NCBI GenBank assembly: GCA_023396535.1
Contig: JAEWWD010000218.1
Coordinates: 1 to 14,326, forward strand
Length of the DNA: 14,326 bases
From: Bacillota bacterium
GTDB taxonomy: Bacteria; Bacillota; Clostridia; Christensenellales; CAG-138
Direction: 5' to 3'
Shown here piece after piece: positions 6,572 to 13,955 of this stretch (the stretch's first letter is position 1; each line of letters starts with the position of its first letter). Under the pieces are notes generated by a model. It saw only the letters and a program-made list of their open reading frames with translations. It made no database searches and was not told the DNA's origin. The translations under genes were made by a program, and so were the position numbers.

Positions 6572-9500
6572 TCACCTCCTGTCGCAATGCAGGCAGCGCA
6601 TCGCTTCGGCCATCGCCCTGAGCTTATGGTATCCCAGTACCACTTCATCAAAGGACTCTTTGCGTTTGGCGGGATCCAGCTCGTCGACCTCAAAACGGGC
6701 GTGCTCAACGATTTCATCATCGCTGAAGTTGTCGGGGATTTCGATGGGCGCGCCTTTGTTCAGCTTACCTTTTCCGCCCAGATATTTGTCGATTGAAATA
6801 GCAGCATTTTTGCCGTCCGCTATGGCCTGTATAACGGTGTCTGGCCCGCGGGCGACGTCGCCGCCGGCAAACACGCCTTCCATGGTCGTCATCATGGTAT
6901 CGTTGTCGATGATGAATGTGCCCCACGGCGTTACGCCGATTTCACTCTTTTTGATAAAGGGTAAATCGGAATACTGGCTGACTGCCGGTATGACGGTATC
7001 CACATCGATGAAGAAATTGGAGTCTTCGATGGGGACGGCACGCCGCCTGCCGTTTTTGTCGAATTCGCCCAGCTTCATGCGCAGGCATTCGATCTTCGCA
7101 ACCTTGTTTCCTTTGCCGCCCACAAACCGGACGGGTGCGACCAGTTCGATCAGTTCAATGCCCTCATTGAGCGCGTCCTGTACCTCCTGCGCGTAGGCGG
7201 GCATGGCGTCCCTGGTTCTGCGGTAGAGTATCATCACCTTCTCAGCGCCCAGCCGGAGCGCGGTGCGGGCGGAGTCGATGGCGGTATTGCCGCCGCCGAT
7301 GATGGCCACCGTTTTGCCGAGCTTCACCAGCCTGTTCAGGTTGACGCTTTTCAGGAAGTCTATGCCGTGGATAACGCCGGACAATCCCTCGCCCGGTATG
7401 TTGACCTTTTCCGGGAACTGTGTGCCTGTCGCGACGTATATGGCGTCGTACTGGGACTGCAGAGCCTTGAACGTAATGTCCTTGCCGACCTCGGTGTTCA
7501 GATGAATGTTGACGCCGGCCTGCGCGATCAGATCGATTTCGTGCTGCAGCACCTTTTTGGGCAGCCGGTATTCCGGTATGCCGAAAGCCAGTACGCCGCC
7601 CGCCACGGGCTCAGCTTCGAAGACATCCGCTTCATAGCCGATCCTTACAAGATAGTACCCGCAGGTAAGCCCCGAAGTACCCGCGCCGATCACGGCCACC
7701 CGCTTTCCGTTCTTGGGGAATACGACATCGCTCGTAAACGGCTTTTCATTCCTGTAGGCGTAATCCGCGACAAATCGCTTCAGTTCACAGATGGAAATGG
7801 CTTCGTCCAGCGTACGGCGGCGGCACTTATCCTCGCAGGGATGCGTGCAGATGCGCCCGCACACGGCAGGGAACGGATTTTCCTGGCGGATGAGGTTATA
7901 CGCGTCGATGAACCGCCCCGAGGCGATCAGCCGCATATAACCGGGTACGTTGACGTTTGCGGGGCAGGTGTTTTCGCACGGGGAAATAAACAGGGACGAG
8001 CACACGCTGGAGCGGCAGTACTTGTTCCGGATATGCTCCTCGTACTCCTCCTTGAAATACCGGATGGTGGAAAGCACGGGGTTGGGCGCGGTCTGCCCCA
8101 GCCCGCACATGGCGGTATCTTTTATGGTTTCGCCCAGTTCCTCCAGCAGTTCGATATCGCCTTCCTGGCCCTCGCCCTTTGTGATGCGCTCGAGTATTTC
8201 CAGCATGCGCGTGGTGCCTATGCGGCAGGCGGCGCATTTGCCGCAGGATTCATCCTTGACGAAATCCATGAAGAATCGGGCGGTATCCACCATGCAGGCG
8301 TCCTCGTTCATGGCGATGAGGCCGCCGGAGCCCATGATTGCGCCAAGGGCCTGCAGCTGTTCGTAATCGGTGGCCGTATTCAGATTATCCCGCGTAACGC
8401 AGCCGCCGGAGGGACCGCCGATCTGCGCGGCCTTGAACTTTTTCTTATCGCGCATGCCGCCGCCGATATTGAAGAGTATATCGCCGAGGGGCTTGCCGAT
8501 GGGCACTTCAATGATGCCTGTGTTCATTACGTCGCCGGCCAGTGCGAACACCTTGGTTCCCTTGCTCTTTTCGGTGCCAAAGCCCGCGTACCATTCGCCG
8601 CCGCGAAGCAATATCTCGGGTATGCTCGCATAGGTTTCCACATTGTTGATGATGGTGGGCGCTTTAAACAAACCGGATTGGAACGGGAAGGGCGGCTTTT
8701 GCCTCGGCTCCCCGCGGCATCCCTCAATGGACGCCATCAGCGCCGTTTCTTCGCCGCAGACGAACGCACCCGCACCTATGCGAATTTCCAGATCGAAGTC
8801 GAAGTCGCTGCCGAACAGCTTTTTTCCGAGCACGCCGCGGGATCTAGCTTCCTCAATGGCTTTTGTGAGGCGCTCTACCGCAATGGGGTATTCAGCCCGG
8901 ACATAGACATAGCCCATGTTCGCGCCTATGGCGTAGCCGCCAATCATCATGCCCTCGATTACCGTATGAGGATCGCCTTCTAGTATGCTCCGGTCCATGA
9001 ATGCGCCGGGGTCGCCTTCGTCCGCGTTGCAGACGATGAATTTCCGCTCTCCCGCCGCGTCGTGCCCCGCCTGCCATTTTACGCCGGTCGGGAAACCTGC
9101 GCCGCCTCGCCCGCGCAGGCCGGAGCGCTTTACTTCATCGATGACCTCCTGCGGGATTTTTTCCGTGAATGCCTTCGCCGCGGCCAGATATCCGTTTTTG
9201 CTGATGTATGCGTCCAGACTGTCGTATTCGATAACGCCGCAGTTGCGCAGCGCGATTTTGACCTGTTCTTTGAAGAAATCGATGTCGTCTATACAGGGGA
9301 CGTGCTTTTTGAGGGAATGATCGTAGAAGGTATGCTCCACCGGTATTTCGCCTAAAAGCAGGTGCTTTCGGATTACGTCGCGGGCGGTTTCCGGCGTGAG
9401 CTTGGTGTAGAATATTTTCTCGGGCAGTATCAGCATAACGGGTCCCGCTGCGCAGATGCCCATACAGCCGGTTTCCCTGAGCAGTACCTGATCCTGCATG

Positions 9501-9673
9501 CCGATGTTAAACAGCTCGTCGTTGACCGCATCCCGGACTTCCCCGCAGTTGGAGGAAACGCACCCCGCGCCGCTGCATATGAGCACCTGATACGGATAAG
9601 CGGCGGTTTGCTCGTCGTAGGCGCTTTTGATTTGCGCAATGTCCGCGATGGAGTTGATTTTTTGCTCGTTCAC
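6572..9673 (-). CDS. hydB: NuoF/HydB-GltD fusion: NADH/FMN subunit fused to an FAD/NADPH module
   Basis: A 1033-residue electron-input subunit of the hydrogenase complex, cytosolic. Residues 1-~105 are a thioredoxin-like [2Fe-2S] domain (C33, C38, C70, C74). Residues ~125-545 are the NuoF core: GLRGRGGAGFPTG (185-197) and CNADEGDPGAF (215-225) for FMN/NADH, GAGAFVCGEETAL (300-312), and a [4Fe-4S] site at C477, C480, C483 and C523. Typical hydrogenase HydB subunits then carry a two-cluster ferredoxin domain. Here, after C553 and C558, a GltD/NfnB-like module begins: Fe-S domain with C566, C570, C605, C609, C613 and C617; FAD fold GAGTSG (663-668); second nucleotide fold GGGNTAIDSAR (793-803) with YRRTRDAMPA (817-826), a pattern linked to NADPH in GltD/NfnB. 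It ends in RCLHCDRR. The start is GTG 9673 after AAGGAGG (9682-9688). The frame runs through the junction without a stop. Confidence 0.92.
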   Translation of the reverse strand: MNEQKINSIADIAQIKSAYDEQTAAYPYQVLICSGAGCVSSNCGEVRDAVNDELFNIGMQDQVLLRETGCMGICAAGPVMLILPEKIFYTKLTPETARDVIRKHLLLGEIPVEHTFYDHSLKKHVPCIDDIDFFKEQVKIALRNCGVIEYDSLDAYISKNGYLAAAKAFTEKIPQEVIDEVKRSGLRGRGGAGFPTGVKWQAGHDAAGERKFIVCNADEGDPGAFMDRSILEGDPHTVIEGMMIGGYAIGANMGYVYVRAEYPIAVERLTKAIEEARSRGVLGKKLFGSDFDFDLEIRIGAGAFVCGEETALMASIEGCRGEPRQKPPFPFQSGLFKAPTIINNVETYASIPEILLRGGEWYAGFGTEKSKGTKVFALAGDVMNTGIIEVPIGKPLGDILFNIGGGMRDKKKFKAAQIGGPSGGCVTRDNLNTATDYEQLQALGAIMGSGGLIAMNEDACMVDTARFFMDFVKDESCGKCAACRIGTTRMLEILERITKGEGQEGDIELLEELGETIKDTAMCGLGQTAPNPVLSTIRYFKEEYEEHIRNKYCRSSVCSSLFISPCENTCPANVNVPGYMRLIASGRFIDAYNLIRQENPFPAVCGRICTHPCEDKCRRRTLDEAISICELKRFVADYAYRNEKPFTSDVVFPKNGKRVAVIGAGTSGLTCGYYLVRIGYEADVFEAEPVAGGVLAFGIPEYRLPKKVLQHEIDLIAQAGVNIHLNTEVGKDITFKALQSQYDAIYVATGTQFPEKVNIPGEGLSGVIHGIDFLKSVNLNRLVKLGKTVAIIGGGNTAIDSARTALRLGAEKVMILYRRTRDAMPAYAQEVQDALNEGIELIELVAPVRFVGGKGNKVAKIECLRMKLGEFDKNGRRRAVPIEDSNFFIDVDTVIPAVSQYSDLPFIKKSEIGVTPWGTFIIDNDTMMTTMEGVFAGGDVARGPDTVIQAIADGKNAAISIDKYLGGKGKLNKGAPIEIPDNFSDDEIVEHARFEVDELDPAKRKESFDEVVLGYHKLRAMAEAMRCLHCDRR
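6575..6580 (-). promoter_or_regulatory. Ribosome binding site of hydA inside the end of the upstream gene
   Basis: The last two arginine codons of the fusion gene, AGG AGG, form the Shine-Dalgarno of hydA. The stop TGA (6572-6574) and five bases separate it from ATG 6566. This fixes the hydA start and implies coupled translation of the two subunits. Confidence 0.8.
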
Positions 9674-9687
9674 GCATCTCACCTCCT

Positions 9688-10185
9688 TCAATACCGTGAC
9701 AGTATGGCGTCCAGCTTGTTGATATTCACCTGTTTGTAAACGACGTTGTCTATCATGATGGCGGGCGCCAGCCCGCACGCCCCGATACACCGCGCCACTT
9801 CAAATGTGAATTTGCCGTCGTCGGTGGTTTCGCCGACCTCAACGCCCAGCGTCTTCTGTAAAGCCTCCACGATCTTTTTGCCGCCCCGCACATAACAGGC
9901 TGTGCCAAGGCAAACGCGTATGGTGTGTTTGCCTCGGGGCTTTGTCGAGAAAAAGGAATAGAAGGTGACTACGCCGGAGACTTCGGAAAGCGGCTTATTC
10001 AGCGCGCCCGCGATATACTCCTGCAGTTCCAGAGAGAGATGCCCGTAGATTTCCTGCGCGATGTGGAGGATCTGGATAAGGCTTCCTTCCTTATCCTTGT
10101 AAAGGTCGATGACATTTGCGATTTCAGCGAATTTTTGTTGGTCGTCGTTGTCCATACACGTACAATTGCTTTGCTTGTCGCTCAT
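9688..10185 (-). CDS. hydC: NuoE/HydC-like [2Fe-2S] subunit of the hydrogenase
   Basis: A 165-residue member of the 24-kDa NuoE family. An N-terminal helical bundle (about 18-80, including GVVTFYSFF) is followed by a thioredoxin-like domain holding the [2Fe-2S] ligands C92 and C97 (CLGTAC) and C133 and C137 (CIGACG). In trimeric bifurcating hydrogenases and complex I this subunit packs on the NuoF-type subunit beside the FMN. The first ~15 residues carry two extra cysteines (C8, C10) outside the fold, of unknown meaning. The start ATG 10185 is preceded by AAGGGGGG at good spacing. The stop (9688-9690) touches the ribosome site of the next gene, so the operon is tightly packed. It is the first gene after the predicted promoter at 10345-10373. 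Confidence 0.95.
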   Translation of the reverse strand: MSDKQSNCTCMDNDDQQKFAEIANVIDLYKDKEGSLIQILHIAQEIYGHLSLELQEYIAGALNKPLSEVSGVVTFYSFFSTKPRGKHTIRVCLGTACYVRGGKKIVEALQKTLGVEVGETTDDGKFTFEVARCIGACGLAPAIMIDNVVYKQVNINKLDAILSRY

Positions 10186-10344
10186 TACGCAGCCCCCCTT
10201 TACAAATGCTTTTCAGAACCGGTCGTAGATGTGGATATAGCCGATGGTTTGACTTATATCGAGTTTACCAGAAAAATGTTATAGCTTTATTAGCTTAGAG
10301 CGAAAGGAAACGGATATTTTGACCAAATTTTTTCAGATTTAGCT

Positions 10345-10373
10345 TTTATAGTACTCCATCCTAACATTTTCAA
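10345..10373 (-). promoter_or_regulatory. Predicted promoter of the hydrogenase operon
   Basis: On the minus strand, TTGAAA (10368-10373), an exact 17-base spacer and TATAAA (10345-10350) make a strong sigma-A-type promoter. Transcription would begin near 10338, about 150 nt before the hydC start. Confidence 0.65.
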
Positions 10374-10442
10374 CACAACTGCCTTGTATGTCAAGATATC
10401 TGCAAATATCGAGCTTTGCTGCAGCCGGTTACGACTGGCGGC

Positions 10443-10478
10443 GCAAAAATATTGGGCTCGCCATCTGGCGGGCCCAAT
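10443..10478 (-). terminator. Intrinsic terminator of the sugar ABC transport operon
   Basis: Arms 10451-10462 and 10467-10478 form a 12-pair stem (one G-U) around the loop ATCT. On the minus strand it is followed by ATTTTTGC (T run at 10445-10449). It lies 32 nt beyond the permease stop at 10510, a textbook Rho-independent terminator. Confidence 0.88.
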
Positions 10479-10509
10479 GCGTATCGGCCTCCTGATTACG
10501 TCGGGCGCG

Positions 10510-11373
10510 TCAGCCTTTCACGCTTCCCAATGTCAGGCCTCTTATAATATATTTGGACAGGAAAATATAGATGATCAGCAGCGGAATGATGGCGACGAAT
10601 ATCATTATGTACACTTTACCCAGATCAAACTTCATGTAATCGGCGCTGCGAAGCTGGGCGATCAATATGGGTATGGTTTTATTTTTGTCCGAGTTCAGTA
10701 TGAGCGAGGGCGTAAAATAATTGTTCCAGGAGGTCACGAACGAGAATATCGCCTGAACCGCCATCGCCGGCTTCATGATGGGCAATACGATGCGGTTGAA
10801 TGTCCGGAATTCATTGGATCCGTCCACGCGCGCCGCTTCGACGATCTCCAATGGCAGCACGCTCTCCATATAGGATTTCATGTAATAGAACACGACGGGC
10901 GCGGCAATGGAGGGGAGTATGAGCGGGTAAAACGTATCCATCATGCCCATGCGGGTCACAAGACGAACAAAGCCCAGCGCCGATACCTGCGTGGGTATCA
11001 TCATGATTAGCATGATAAAAGTGAACGCGAGACGCTTGAACCTGAATTGGTACGCGAATATGCCGTACGCCGTCATGGCGGAAAAATATGTGGTGAGGAT
11101 GGCGTTACCCGCCGAAATAAACAGGCTGTTGAACATGCCGCGAAGCAGCGGTATATTCGTATCCGCCAGCAGGTTTGAAAGATTCTTTCCGAGGTAGCTT
11201 CCCGGCGCCAGCGAGAATTCCGACATGATCTCCGCGTGCGGCCTTGATGCGTTCACAATTAAAAAGTAAAAGGAAAACAGGCACAACAGCGAAATCAATA
11301 CCAATATGGCATAGCAAATAGACCTGCTTAACGTTAAAAACGCTTTCGCTCTTTTTCCGGAAATGCCGTTCAT
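10510..11373 (-). CDS. Carbohydrate ABC transporter permease, MalG-like
   Basis: A 287-residue inner-membrane permease of the CUT1 type. Several hydrophobic segments are visible, the first at about residues 19-40 and the last near 250-270, consistent with six membrane spans. The EAA loop that docks the ATPase is at 179-198 (EAARVDGSNEF, then IVLP). The short C-terminus (LTLGSVKG) is typical of MalG-type subunits. The start ATG overlaps the stop of the upstream permease gene by four bases (ATGA, 11370-11373), with GGGGAGG just before it, so the two are translationally coupled. It pairs with the MalF-like permease and the binding lipoprotein. No ATPase gene is present in the window. The sugar is not predictable from sequence. 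Confidence 0.93.
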   Translation of the reverse strand: MNGISGKRAKAFLTLSRSICYAILVLISLLCLFSFYFLIVNASRPHAEIMSEFSLAPGSYLGKNLSNLLADTNIPLLRGMFNSLFISAGNAILTTYFSAMTAYGIFAYQFRFKRLAFTFIMLIMMIPTQVSALGFVRLVTRMGMMDTFYPLILPSIAAPVVFYYMKSYMESVLPLEIVEAARVDGSNEFRTFNRIVLPIMKPAMAVQAIFSFVTSWNNYFTPSLILNSDKNKTIPILIAQLRSADYMKFDLGKVYIMIFVAIIPLLIIYIFLSKYIIRGLTLGSVKG

Positions 11374-12368
11374 ACCAGTACCTCCCCGTTTTGAGCGTGC
11401 TCATCGGGCGCTTTTTTTCTTTTTGCTTTTAACGTCTTGCCGTTGGGCAGCTTGTAATTTTTCATCAAAGATTTATATACGAATACGCTGAGTATGGCGG
11501 TTACGATAAACACAAGCACGGATACCGCGCCGGCCAGCCCGTAATTGTTGCTGGTTAAGTGACGATTCAGGTACATGATCAGCGTCATGCTCGTTCTGTC
11601 CGGCGTACCGAGGCGGTTTGTCAGTACCTGCGGCACATCGAACATCTGTATACCGCCGATCATGGCTGTGATCAGGACGTAAACCAGTATGGGCGTCAGC
11701 AACGGAAGGGTAACGCGGAAAAACATCTGCAGCGGTCTTGCGCCGTCGATTTGCGCGGATTCGAACAGGCTCTGTTCAATGCCCATGATTCCGGCCATCA
11801 GCAGTATCGTCGTATTCCCGAACCACATGATGAAATTCATAAAGGCGATGATGCTGCGCGTCGTGACGGCGTGTTCAAAAAACAATATGGATTGGTCGAT
11901 TAGGCCCCATTCCGTCAGCATTTGGTTGATGGGCCCCACAGGCGAGAACAGCATGAAAAACAGCATGGCCATGGCTGAGGCCATTATGAGATTGGGCATA
12001 TACATAACCGTTTTGAAGAACGGCTGGAATTTCAGTTTCAGGCGGTAGCTGGTGAACCATACGGACAGCAAAAGCGCCACAACAATCTGTGGAATGAAGC
12101 CTATAATCCATATGATCAGCGTATTCAAAGCGTATTTCGGAATATCGCCGTTGGTGATGATGGTGACATAATTGTCAAACCCAACATAATTGGGTCCTAT
12201 CTGCTGGAGCCCGACGCGATAATTTTCGAAGAAGCTGTTATAAATCGTTGACCCGAGCGGGACCAATTGAAAAACAAGAAAAATGATGAAGAACGGAGCG
12301 ATAAAAAGGTAGCCCCACTTTGCGTAACTGATGGATCTGCGTTTGTTTGCTTTGGGCATGATTGGCAT
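11370..12368 (-). CDS. Carbohydrate ABC transporter permease, MalF/UgpA-like
   Basis: A 332-residue CUT1 permease. A basic N-terminus precedes the first span (about 19-40), followed by several more; the EAA loop reads ESAQIDGARPLQMF then VTLPLLTP, at about 207-230. The long basic C-terminal tail (KSLMKNYKLPNGK onward, rich in Lys) is cytosolic. The start ATG 12368 has GAGGG seven bases upstream; an in-frame ATG at 12359 lacks that spacing. It forms a heterodimer with the downstream permease. It is separated from the binding-protein gene by 90 bases that include a stable hairpin. Confidence 0.93.
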   Translation of the reverse strand: MPIMPKANKRRSISYAKWGYLFIAPFFIIFLVFQLVPLGSTIYNSFFENYRVGLQQIGPNYVGFDNYVTIITNGDIPKYALNTLIIWIIGFIPQIVVALLLSVWFTSYRLKLKFQPFFKTVMYMPNLIMASAMAMLFFMLFSPVGPINQMLTEWGLIDQSILFFEHAVTTRSIIAFMNFIMWFGNTTILLMAGIMGIEQSLFESAQIDGARPLQMFFRVTLPLLTPILVYVLITAMIGGIQMFDVPQVLTNRLGTPDRTSMTLIMYLNRHLTSNNYGLAGAVSVLVFIVTAILSVFVYKSLMKNYKLPNGKTLKAKRKKAPDEHAQNGEVLV

Positions 12369-12412
12369 ATTTTATCCCTCAACCTTCATAGCTAGCCTAA
12401 CGCATGGAACGA

Positions 12413-12443
12413 TTGCGGCAGGACGGCTCCCGCCCTGCCGCAA
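12413..12443 (-). other. Stem-loop between binding-protein and permease genes
   Basis: Arms 12413-12426 and 12430-12443 form a 14-pair stem around a three-base loop. In minus-strand RNA the one imperfect pair is a G-U wobble, whereas in plus-strand RNA it would be an A-C mismatch, so the structure fits the transcribed strand. There is no T run after it. It is more likely a 3'-end stabiliser or partial terminator that keeps binding-protein mRNA above permease mRNA. Confidence 0.7.
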
Positions 12444-12458
12444 CAAATAGAGTACCGA

Positions 12459-13853
12459 CTATCGGGTCAGATTGGGGTAAGTTTCGATCGCGCCCTTGTA
12501 GAAGTTGTCGTATGCTTGCTCTTCCGTGATGGTGCCAAGGAAGTAGTCCTTGAACGCGGCGGGCAGGGGCTCGTTGAGCAACTGGTCATACATGGTGATA
12601 TTGCTCATATCGATGCTCTGCGCGCTGTCCAGCAGCACGGCAATGTGGTTCTGGCCGCCCAGGAACGGGTGGGCGTAATCGCTCGCGGCAATCTCCTCCA
12701 TTGCGGAAACGTTGTTTGTGAAGTCGGCGTATTTATCGGTGATGGCCACAAGAGTATCCTTGTCGCAGGTCATTTTCTTCATGATTTCACGCGTAAGCTC
12801 AATGTTATCCGAGCCGGTGGCCGCGCACAGCCAGGTGCCGCCCCAGAAGAAGCCCTGGGGTCCTTTTACCAGCCCCCAGTCGCCATAGCTGCCGTTTCCG
12901 GGCGCAGCTTCAGCGTCGGCATTGGCGAGCGTGGCGGGCATCAGGCAGAAATCGAAGAACCAGCCGGGCCCGAAGTAGCACATGGCTTTGCCGTCAACTT
13001 TTGCTTCGTTGAAGCTTTCGGTGTCCCAGATGCCATAGGGCAGCGTGTAGCCTTTCTCGAGATACAATTTGGCCTGGGCAATCCACTGCTTGATGGCGGG
13101 ATCAAACACGATCTGGTTGTTGTCGTTTACCCAGGGGGCGGACATGTTGTTGGAGAATGTGCGGTAGGTGGCTACATAGCCTGAAGTCATGTAATATCCT
13201 TTGGCTTTGGCCTGTGCGGCAACGGCGTCGAATTTCTCCCAGGTATCCAGCGCCGCCTGTACGGCTGCGGGGTCATCGGTGCCGAGTACGTCCTTGGCGA
13301 TGGAGCGGCGATAAATCAGGCCGCCCGGGCAAGCCTGCCAGGATACGCCTTTCAAGTTGCCACTTGCGTCTGTGCAGATGTCCTTGGTATACTGGTACAT
13401 ATCGGCAGTATCCGCCTCGGTCAAGCCGACATCCGTGTAGATATTCGCCGAATAGTCGCTGTTTACATACTTGAGCGCGTAATCGGCTTCAATGAGGAAC
13501 AGGTCGACTTTGTCGTCGGGCGCCGCGTCCTTCTGGGCGAGCAGTGCTTCGTCCAGCTTGGTCTGGTAGGCTCCGCCGTCGCTGGGGGTGATGATCCAGT
13601 TGACGGTAACGCCCTCAGGGATAAGGCCTGCAGCTTCAAAGTAGTCCTTGAAACGGGTCTGGAATTCATCGTTCCAGCAGTAGATGTTGTAGACCTTTCC
13701 GGCGGTAGCGGCGGGTTCGGGATTCTCGGTGGGTGCGGCGGGCGCGGCTGAAGCGGCCGGAGCCTCGGTCTGTGAGACAGGGGCGGTGCTGGCGCATCCT
13801 GCAAGTGAAAAAATAAGGATGGATACCAGCAGAAGCGAGATCAGCTTTTTCAT
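12459..13853 (-). CDS. Extracellular sugar-binding lipoprotein of the ABC transporter
   Basis: A 464-residue solute-binding protein. Its signal peptide MKKLISLLLVSILIFSLAGC has a standard lipobox (L17-A18-G19-C20), so it is anchored to the outer face of the membrane by Cys20. A low-complexity Ala/Pro/Thr linker follows (about 21-50). The remainder is a two-lobed binding protein of the family-1 (MalE-like) type, with VDLFLIEADYALKY in the first lobe and aromatic-rich stretches such as YFGPGWFFDF and GFFWGGTWLC that could line a sugar site. The start ATG 13853 is set by AAGGAGG five bases upstream; the frame remains open for another 29 codons upstream, but those read through a hairpin and repeat in the leader. 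The ligand is unknown. The gene lies directly after a LacI-family regulator gene, its likely controller. Confidence 0.93.
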   Translation of the reverse strand: MKKLISLLLVSILIFSLAGCASTAPVSQTEAPAASAAPAAPTENPEPAATAGKVYNIYCWNDEFQTRFKDYFEAAGLIPEGVTVNWIITPSDGGAYQTKLDEALLAQKDAAPDDKVDLFLIEADYALKYVNSDYSANIYTDVGLTEADTADMYQYTKDICTDASGNLKGVSWQACPGGLIYRRSIAKDVLGTDDPAAVQAALDTWEKFDAVAAQAKAKGYYMTSGYVATYRTFSNNMSAPWVNDNNQIVFDPAIKQWIAQAKLYLEKGYTLPYGIWDTESFNEAKVDGKAMCYFGPGWFFDFCLMPATLANADAEAAPGNGSYGDWGLVKGPQGFFWGGTWLCAATGSDNIELTREIMKKMTCDKDTLVAITDKYADFTNNVSAMEEIAASDYAHPFLGGQNHIAVLLDSAQSIDMSNITMYDQLLNEPLPAAFKDYFLGTITEEQAYDNFYKGAIETYPNLTR

Positions 13854-13871
13854 GTTTTCCTCCTTGTTTTT

Positions 13872-13896
13872 ATACGCGCCATCCACCGGCGCGTAT
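13872..13896 (-). promoter_or_regulatory. Leader hairpin before the binding-protein gene
   Basis: ATACGCGCC (13872-13880) and GGCGCGTAT (13888-13896) form a perfect nine-pair stem with a seven-base loop, ending about 11 nt before the AAGGAGG ribosome site. On the minus strand it is followed by A-rich sequence, so it is not a terminator of the regulator gene. It could stabilise the 5' end or be an operator dyad. Confidence 0.6.
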
Positions 13897-13913
13897 TTTA
13901 TTTGTGATTGAAA

Positions 13914-13955
13914 GCATTTGCCATCAAATTTGGAAGGCATCTGCCATCAAATTTG
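13914..13955. repeat. Tandem 19-nt direct repeat overlapping the regulator's stop codon
   Basis: Two copies of GCATYTGCCATCAAATTTG lie at 13914-13932 and 13937-13955, differing at one base and spaced 23 bp start to start, close to two helical turns. Each contains the palindrome CAAATTTG. The second copy includes the end and stop codon of the LacI-family gene. The position upstream of the binding-protein gene suits a paired operator; a small tandem duplication is the alternative. Confidence 0.75.

Larger units (their letters stand above)
10186..10509. other. Intergenic region between the sugar-transport and hydrogenase operons
   Basis: These 324 bases hold the terminator of the transport operon (10443-10478), the predicted hydrogenase promoter (10345-10373) and an AT-rich leader of about 150 nt. 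No small gene with a convincing ribosome site was seen. The leader contains a weak dyad, GGT-ttg-ACT and AGT-tt-ACC (10246-10269), that could be an operator. No perfect Rex-type palindrome was found by eye. Confidence 0.6.

Noticed and set aside
5214..7196. Several overlapping plus-strand open frames opposite hydA and the end of the fusion gene
   Set aside because: They overlap each other in different frames and are antisense to conserved cluster-binding regions; no recognisable domain.
7367..8983. Long open frame (538 codons) on the plus strand opposite the HydB-GltD fusion gene
   Set aside because: It is antisense to a gene with unmistakable motifs, has no ribosome site, and its composition follows from codon bias of the real gene.
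9675..9677. ATG just upstream of the GTG start of the HydB-GltD fusion
   Set aside because: It is in another frame and does not lead into the conserved protein; the GTG at 9673 does.
10186..10440. Rex operator searched for upstream of the hydrogenase operon
   Set aside because: No TTGTTAA-N4-TTAACAA-like palindrome; TTGTGTTGAAAATGTTA near the -35 box lacks the second half-site.
10384..11010. 208-codon plus-strand frame starting in the intergenic region
   Set aside because: It runs through the transport-operon terminator and antisense to the permease gene; no ribosome site or domain.
13909..13922. Possible catabolite (cre) site TGAAAGCATTTGCC near the sugar operon
   Set aside because: It differs from the cre consensus at several positions, including the central CG, and is part of the direct repeat.
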